This document shows positions 15,517 through 17,996 of a DNA stretch of 17,996 nucleotides, piece by piece; position 1 is the stretch's first letter, and every line of letters begins with the position of its first letter. The notes below the pieces were generated by a model, which was given only the letters and a program-made list of their open reading frames with translations, did no database searches and was not told the origin of the DNA. The DNA comes from an uncultured Anaerolineales bacterium (GTDB lineage: Bacteria > Chloroflexota > Anaerolineae > Anaerolineales > UBA6663). The position numbers were made by a program, and so were the translations under genes. The stretch spans positions 1-17,996 of the forward strand of contig CALFZO010000065.1 in assembly GCA_937952305.1 (NCBI GenBank), read 5' to 3'.

Positions 15517-17223
15517 TTACTGGTTCATGGCGGCCAGCAGGTCGGCGCCGCCGCTCTCATTCCATTGTTGCACGAACGTGTCGAAGTAGTCGAGCGGCTG
15601 CGCGCCGGTGATGATGAGCAGGAGCGCCTCCTCCTCCATCTTCTTCAGCGACGGCCAATTCGGGTCGACAGAGTAGAAGCGGACCGCCGCCGGATCGGCG
15701 CGGACTTCGCTATAGCCGCCGGCCAGGAGCGAGGCCGCATTCAGGCGCGCCATGCGCGTGGCCCAGTTGGCCGGGTCGCTGCGCGGATCGGCCATGTCCT
15801 TCTGGATCTGCTCATACTCGATCTGCATGGCGTCGCCGAAGGTGTCGGGCGAGACCTGGCCGTCCAGCGCGGCCTGGTAGTCGCGGGCCATGCGCTCCAC
15901 CACGTACGGCTGCTCGATCAGGAACGGGACCGGGAAGAGCAGGTTCCAGATCTCGTTGAAGTTCGGGTAGTACTGCGGGGCGTCGTTGAAACCGTAGCTG
16001 ATGTCGTTCTGGATGTTCAGGATCTTGACGACGACCTCCGGGTGCACGTAGCCCTTCTTGACGACCACGAAGCTGTTGGTGTAGTCGCCCATCGAGTACG
16101 TGAACTGGCCGTTATTGTCCTTCAGCAAGTACGGCTGCCAGTCGGCGTTCGGGTCGTTTTTCACCGAGTCGTTCAGCGGCCACCAGGAGATCCACCAGGG
16201 GCCGATCATAATGCCGCCTTCGCCGCCGACCACGATCTGGTTGGACGTGTCGGTGTTCTTGGTGGCGAAGTCAGGGTCGATCAGGCCGGCCTGGTACATG
16301 GCGTTCAGACGGGCCAGCGCGTCCTTCATCTGCGGCTGCGTGGAGCCGTAGACGACCTGGCCGCTGGCGTCGCGGTAGAAGAGCGTCGGGAAGGCGCCGT
16401 AAGCGTTGAAGATCACGTCGAAGCCGTGCAGGTTGCTCGGCACCATCACGGGCTGGAGCGTGCCGGTCAGACCATACGTGTCGGCGGCGCCGTCGCCGTC
16501 CGGGTCCTGCTCCATGAAGGCCTTGGCCAGCGCCTCCAGGTCATCCACGGTCTCCGGCGCGGACAGGCCGAGTTTGTCCAGCCAGTCTTTGCGTACCCAC
16601 ACCATCAGCGGGGCGTCGGCCTGCGGCTGCACATTCGGCACGCCCCAGATCTTGCCGTCGATCGTGGCCGCTTGCAGGGCCACGCCCTTGGTCTGGTTCC
16701 AGTTCTCGAGCAGGTCCTTGTTCGCGTACTTCTCGACGTAGGGCGTCAGGTCCTCGAGGACCCCGGCCTCCACCAGCTGCTGGAGCTGGATGGGGGTGAC
16801 GATCATGGCGTCCGGGATCTCGCCGCTGGAGATCGCCAGGTTGAGCTTGTCCGCGTAGCTGTCGGTCGGGACCACCCACTCGAAGGTGATGTCGATGTTG
16901 AGTGTGTCTTCGATGTACTGCAGGGCGCGGTTGGCCTCGATGCTCTCGCCTTCCGGCAACAGCGAGGCGTTTTCCTGCCCGCCCTTCACCAGCGTCAGCG
17001 TGATTTTCTCAGGATAGGCCGCGTAGGCGTCGGTCATGCGCCACTCGGCGCCAGCCTGGGCTGGGGCGCTGGTTGCCGCCGGCGCCTGGGTCGGCTCTGT
17101 CACCGCGGGCGGCTCGGTAGCGCTCACTGCGGGAGTCGGTGTGGCCGGGGCCGCGCAGGCCGACAGGATGAACGTCGCCATCAGCGTAATCACGGTTGCC
17201 TTGAGCAACCAACTCTTCTTCAT
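15517..17223 (-). CDS. Extracellular sugar-binding lipoprotein of a CUT1 ABC importer (LplA-like)
   Basis: The 568-residue protein begins with a lipoprotein signal: MKKSWLLK, a hydrophobic core and the lipobox LSAC with Cys23 as the lipidated residue. Residues 24-58 are a flexible Ala/Pro/Thr linker of the kind common on Chloroflexota surface lipoproteins. The rest is a family 1 solute-binding fold (for example ITLTLVKGGQ, LEDLTPYVEKYANKD, KIWGVPNVQPQAD, DPDGDGAADTYGLTG, the last a calcium-binding-like turn). It should capture an oligosaccharide outside the membrane and deliver it to the two downstream permeases. GAGGAGG just upstream of the ATG at 17223 is a strong ribosome site. The ligand cannot be deduced, although the adjacent glycosidases suggest galactose- or mannose-containing saccharides. 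Confidence 0.95.
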   Translation of the reverse strand: MKKSWLLKATVITLMATFILSACAAPATPTPAVSATEPPAVTEPTQAPAATSAPAQAGAEWRMTDAYAAYPEKITLTLVKGGQENASLLPEGESIEANRALQYIEDTLNIDITFEWVVPTDSYADKLNLAISSGEIPDAMIVTPIQLQQLVEAGVLEDLTPYVEKYANKDLLENWNQTKGVALQAATIDGKIWGVPNVQPQADAPLMVWVRKDWLDKLGLSAPETVDDLEALAKAFMEQDPDGDGAADTYGLTGTLQPVMVPSNLHGFDVIFNAYGAFPTLFYRDASGQVVYGSTQPQMKDALARLNAMYQAGLIDPDFATKNTDTSNQIVVGGEGGIMIGPWWISWWPLNDSVKNDPNADWQPYLLKDNNGQFTYSMGDYTNSFVVVKKGYVHPEVVVKILNIQNDISYGFNDAPQYYPNFNEIWNLLFPVPFLIEQPYVVERMARDYQAALDGQVSPDTFGDAMQIEYEQIQKDMADPRSDPANWATRMARLNAASLLAGGYSEVRADPAAVRFYSVDPNWPSLKKMEEEALLLIITGAQPLDYFDTFVQQWNESGGADLLAAMNQ

Positions 17224-17345
17224 ACGATCCTCCTCAAGGTCCTGGTAGTCTCACCGAGAAAGGGCTTCCACTAGCTGCAAGGAGAGTTTCGCTCGGAATG
17301 GTTGGTAGGTGGGCGCCTCCTTTGGGTAGTTTCTAACAGGGACGC
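17224..17345 (-). other. Spacer upstream of the binding-protein gene
   Basis: This 122-base spacer separates the GH36-like gene from the binding-protein gene. I found no convincing -35/-10 pair and no terminator in it, so the two genes may share a transcript. It does contain AAAGGAGG (minus strand, 17323-17316), a perfect ribosome-binding sequence with no start codon at a usable distance. Confidence 0.4.
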
Positions 17346-17996
17346 TCACGCGTCATAGTACAGGTACGCAGCCGCGAATTGCTCGTCGCCGGCGTCGCCC
17401 GCCTGGGGGCCGGCCGCGCTCAATGAGGCAAAAGCCTCGGGCAGGTGCTCGGCCGCCTGCGTGGGGGAGGCGGCCCCAAACACCACCGCCGCCCGCCGCC
17501 CGGTGGCCGGGTCCAGGCCGGCCCAACCGGCCACGCCCGCGTAGGTGTCGGCCTGCGCGCCGATGAACGTCAGATCGCCGGCGAAAGCGTCCCGCGTGCG
17601 CCGGAAGTGATCGAGGAAGACGCGCAGCCGCGCCTGCCCGGCCGGCCCGAACTCGTGGGCGCGGTCGTTCAGGATGAAGTTGCCGCCGAACAGACTGAGG
17701 TAGGCGCTGGCCGGCAGCGCGCCAGCCCAATCCACCGGCCGGTGCGGCTCCAAAAACCGATGCGCGAAGCCCGTGTGCAGCTGATTGGCTGGCAGGAAGT
17801 GCGCGGCCCCGTACAGGTGATAACGCACGATGGCTTCGGATTGGCTGTGGTCGCTGAGCCAATTGGTGTGCGAGCGCCGCACCATCTCCAGGTCCAGGCG
17901 GCGGCCGCCGCTGGCGCAATTCTCGGTCAGCGCCGCCGGGAAGGCCTCCAGCAGCTGGTCCCACAGCCGATAGACGTTCTCCACGTAGCGGATCTC
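17346..17996 (-). CDS. GH36-like alpha-galactosidase, C-terminal part, cut by window edge
   Basis: The frame is open to the window edge and shows the last 216 residues. ENCASGGRRLDLEMVRRSHTNW is followed by LSDHSQ, equal to the ENCSSGG...SDPDW block of the other alpha-galactosidase; the aspartate encoded at 17850-17852 is the probable acid/base. The nucleophile region lies outside. The tail has a C-terminal beta domain. It is not a duplicate of the gene at 8602-10650: residues after the shared motif differ widely, so it is probably a different subfamily with another substrate. It is upstream of the binding-protein gene in the same orientation and may belong to that operon. Other clan GH-D activities remain possible. 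Confidence 0.82.
   Translation of the reverse strand, partial: EIRYVENVYRLWDQLLEAFPAALTENCASGGRRLDLEMVRRSHTNWLSDHSQSEAIVRYHLYGAAHFLPANQLHTGFAHRFLEPHRPVDWAGALPASAYLSLFGGNFILNDRAHEFGPAGQARLRVFLDHFRRTRDAFAGDLTFIGAQADTYAGVAGWAGLDPATGRRAAVVFGAASPTQAAEHLPEAFASLSAAGPQAGDAGDEQFAAAYLYYDA

Noticed and set aside
15565..17274. 569-residue open frame on the plus strand opposite the binding-protein gene
   Set aside because: The opposite strand encodes a clear lipoprotein with signal, lipobox and strong ribosome site; this frame has biased composition without recognisable domains.
17324..17345. Possible second copy of the operator (GTTAGAAACTAC on the minus strand)
   Set aside because: Only TAG/CTA arms of three bases pair, and the GTMTAKAC core is absent.
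1..17996. CRISPR array, tRNA, rRNA, insertion sequence or phage genes
   Set aside because: No spaced direct repeats, no tRNA- or rRNA-like segments, no transposase or integrase motifs and no terminal inverted repeats were seen; the window is almost fully explained by metabolic, transport and regulatory genes.

Overview
The window is high-GC bacterial DNA carrying a dense, apparently complete-in-function carbohydrate-use locus. The lipoprotein signal followed by an Ala/Pro/Thr-rich linker on the solute-binding protein, an ABC sugar importer without its own ATPase, and many cytoplasmic glycosidases together suggest a Chloroflexota-type organism (Anaerolineae/Caldilineae-like). That placement is inference from style, not from a marker gene.

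Layout. Bases 1-7229 hold a leftward cluster. In transcription order it is an SDR dehydrogenase (6471-7229), an enolase-superfamily acid-sugar dehydratase-like protein (5285-6463), a second SDR with a KEGNP loop (4530-5270), a GH38 alpha-mannosidase (1351-4374), and the N-terminal part of a GH2 beta-galactosidase cut by the window edge (1-1329). From about 7530 a rightward unit starts: a GntR-type regulator with an unusual large C-terminal domain (7602-8600), a GH36 alpha-galactosidase one base downstream (8602-10650), and an SMP-30/gluconolactonase-family lactonase (10687-11550). The 372-base divergent gap carries a near-consensus promoter whose -10 box lies inside a GntR-like inverted repeat. 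Next comes a divergent pair: a galactose-mutarotase-like protein (11563-12501, minus) and a beta-propeller protein with an Asp-box (12557-13564, plus), the latter followed by a strong terminator. The right end is a leftward import unit: the C-terminal part of a GH36-like glycosidase (17346-17996), a lipoprotein solute-binding protein (15517-17223), and two CUT1 permeases (14517-15407 and 13627-14508).

How it may work. Oligosaccharides would be captured by the lipoprotein, imported by the two permeases powered by an ATPase encoded elsewhere, and cleaved inside the cell by the alpha-/beta-galactosidases and alpha-mannosidase, none of which shows a signal peptide where the N-terminus is visible. 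A mutarotase-like protein could equilibrate anomers. The SDR / lactonase / enolase-superfamily / SDR set matches the enzyme classes of a non-phosphorylative sugar oxidation route (sugar -> lactone -> aldonate -> 2-keto-3-deoxyaldonate -> diketo acid). Which sugar enters that route (galactose, fucose, rhamnose or other) cannot be decided from the sequence. The GntR protein is the obvious candidate to control both arms from the shared 7.5-kb region.
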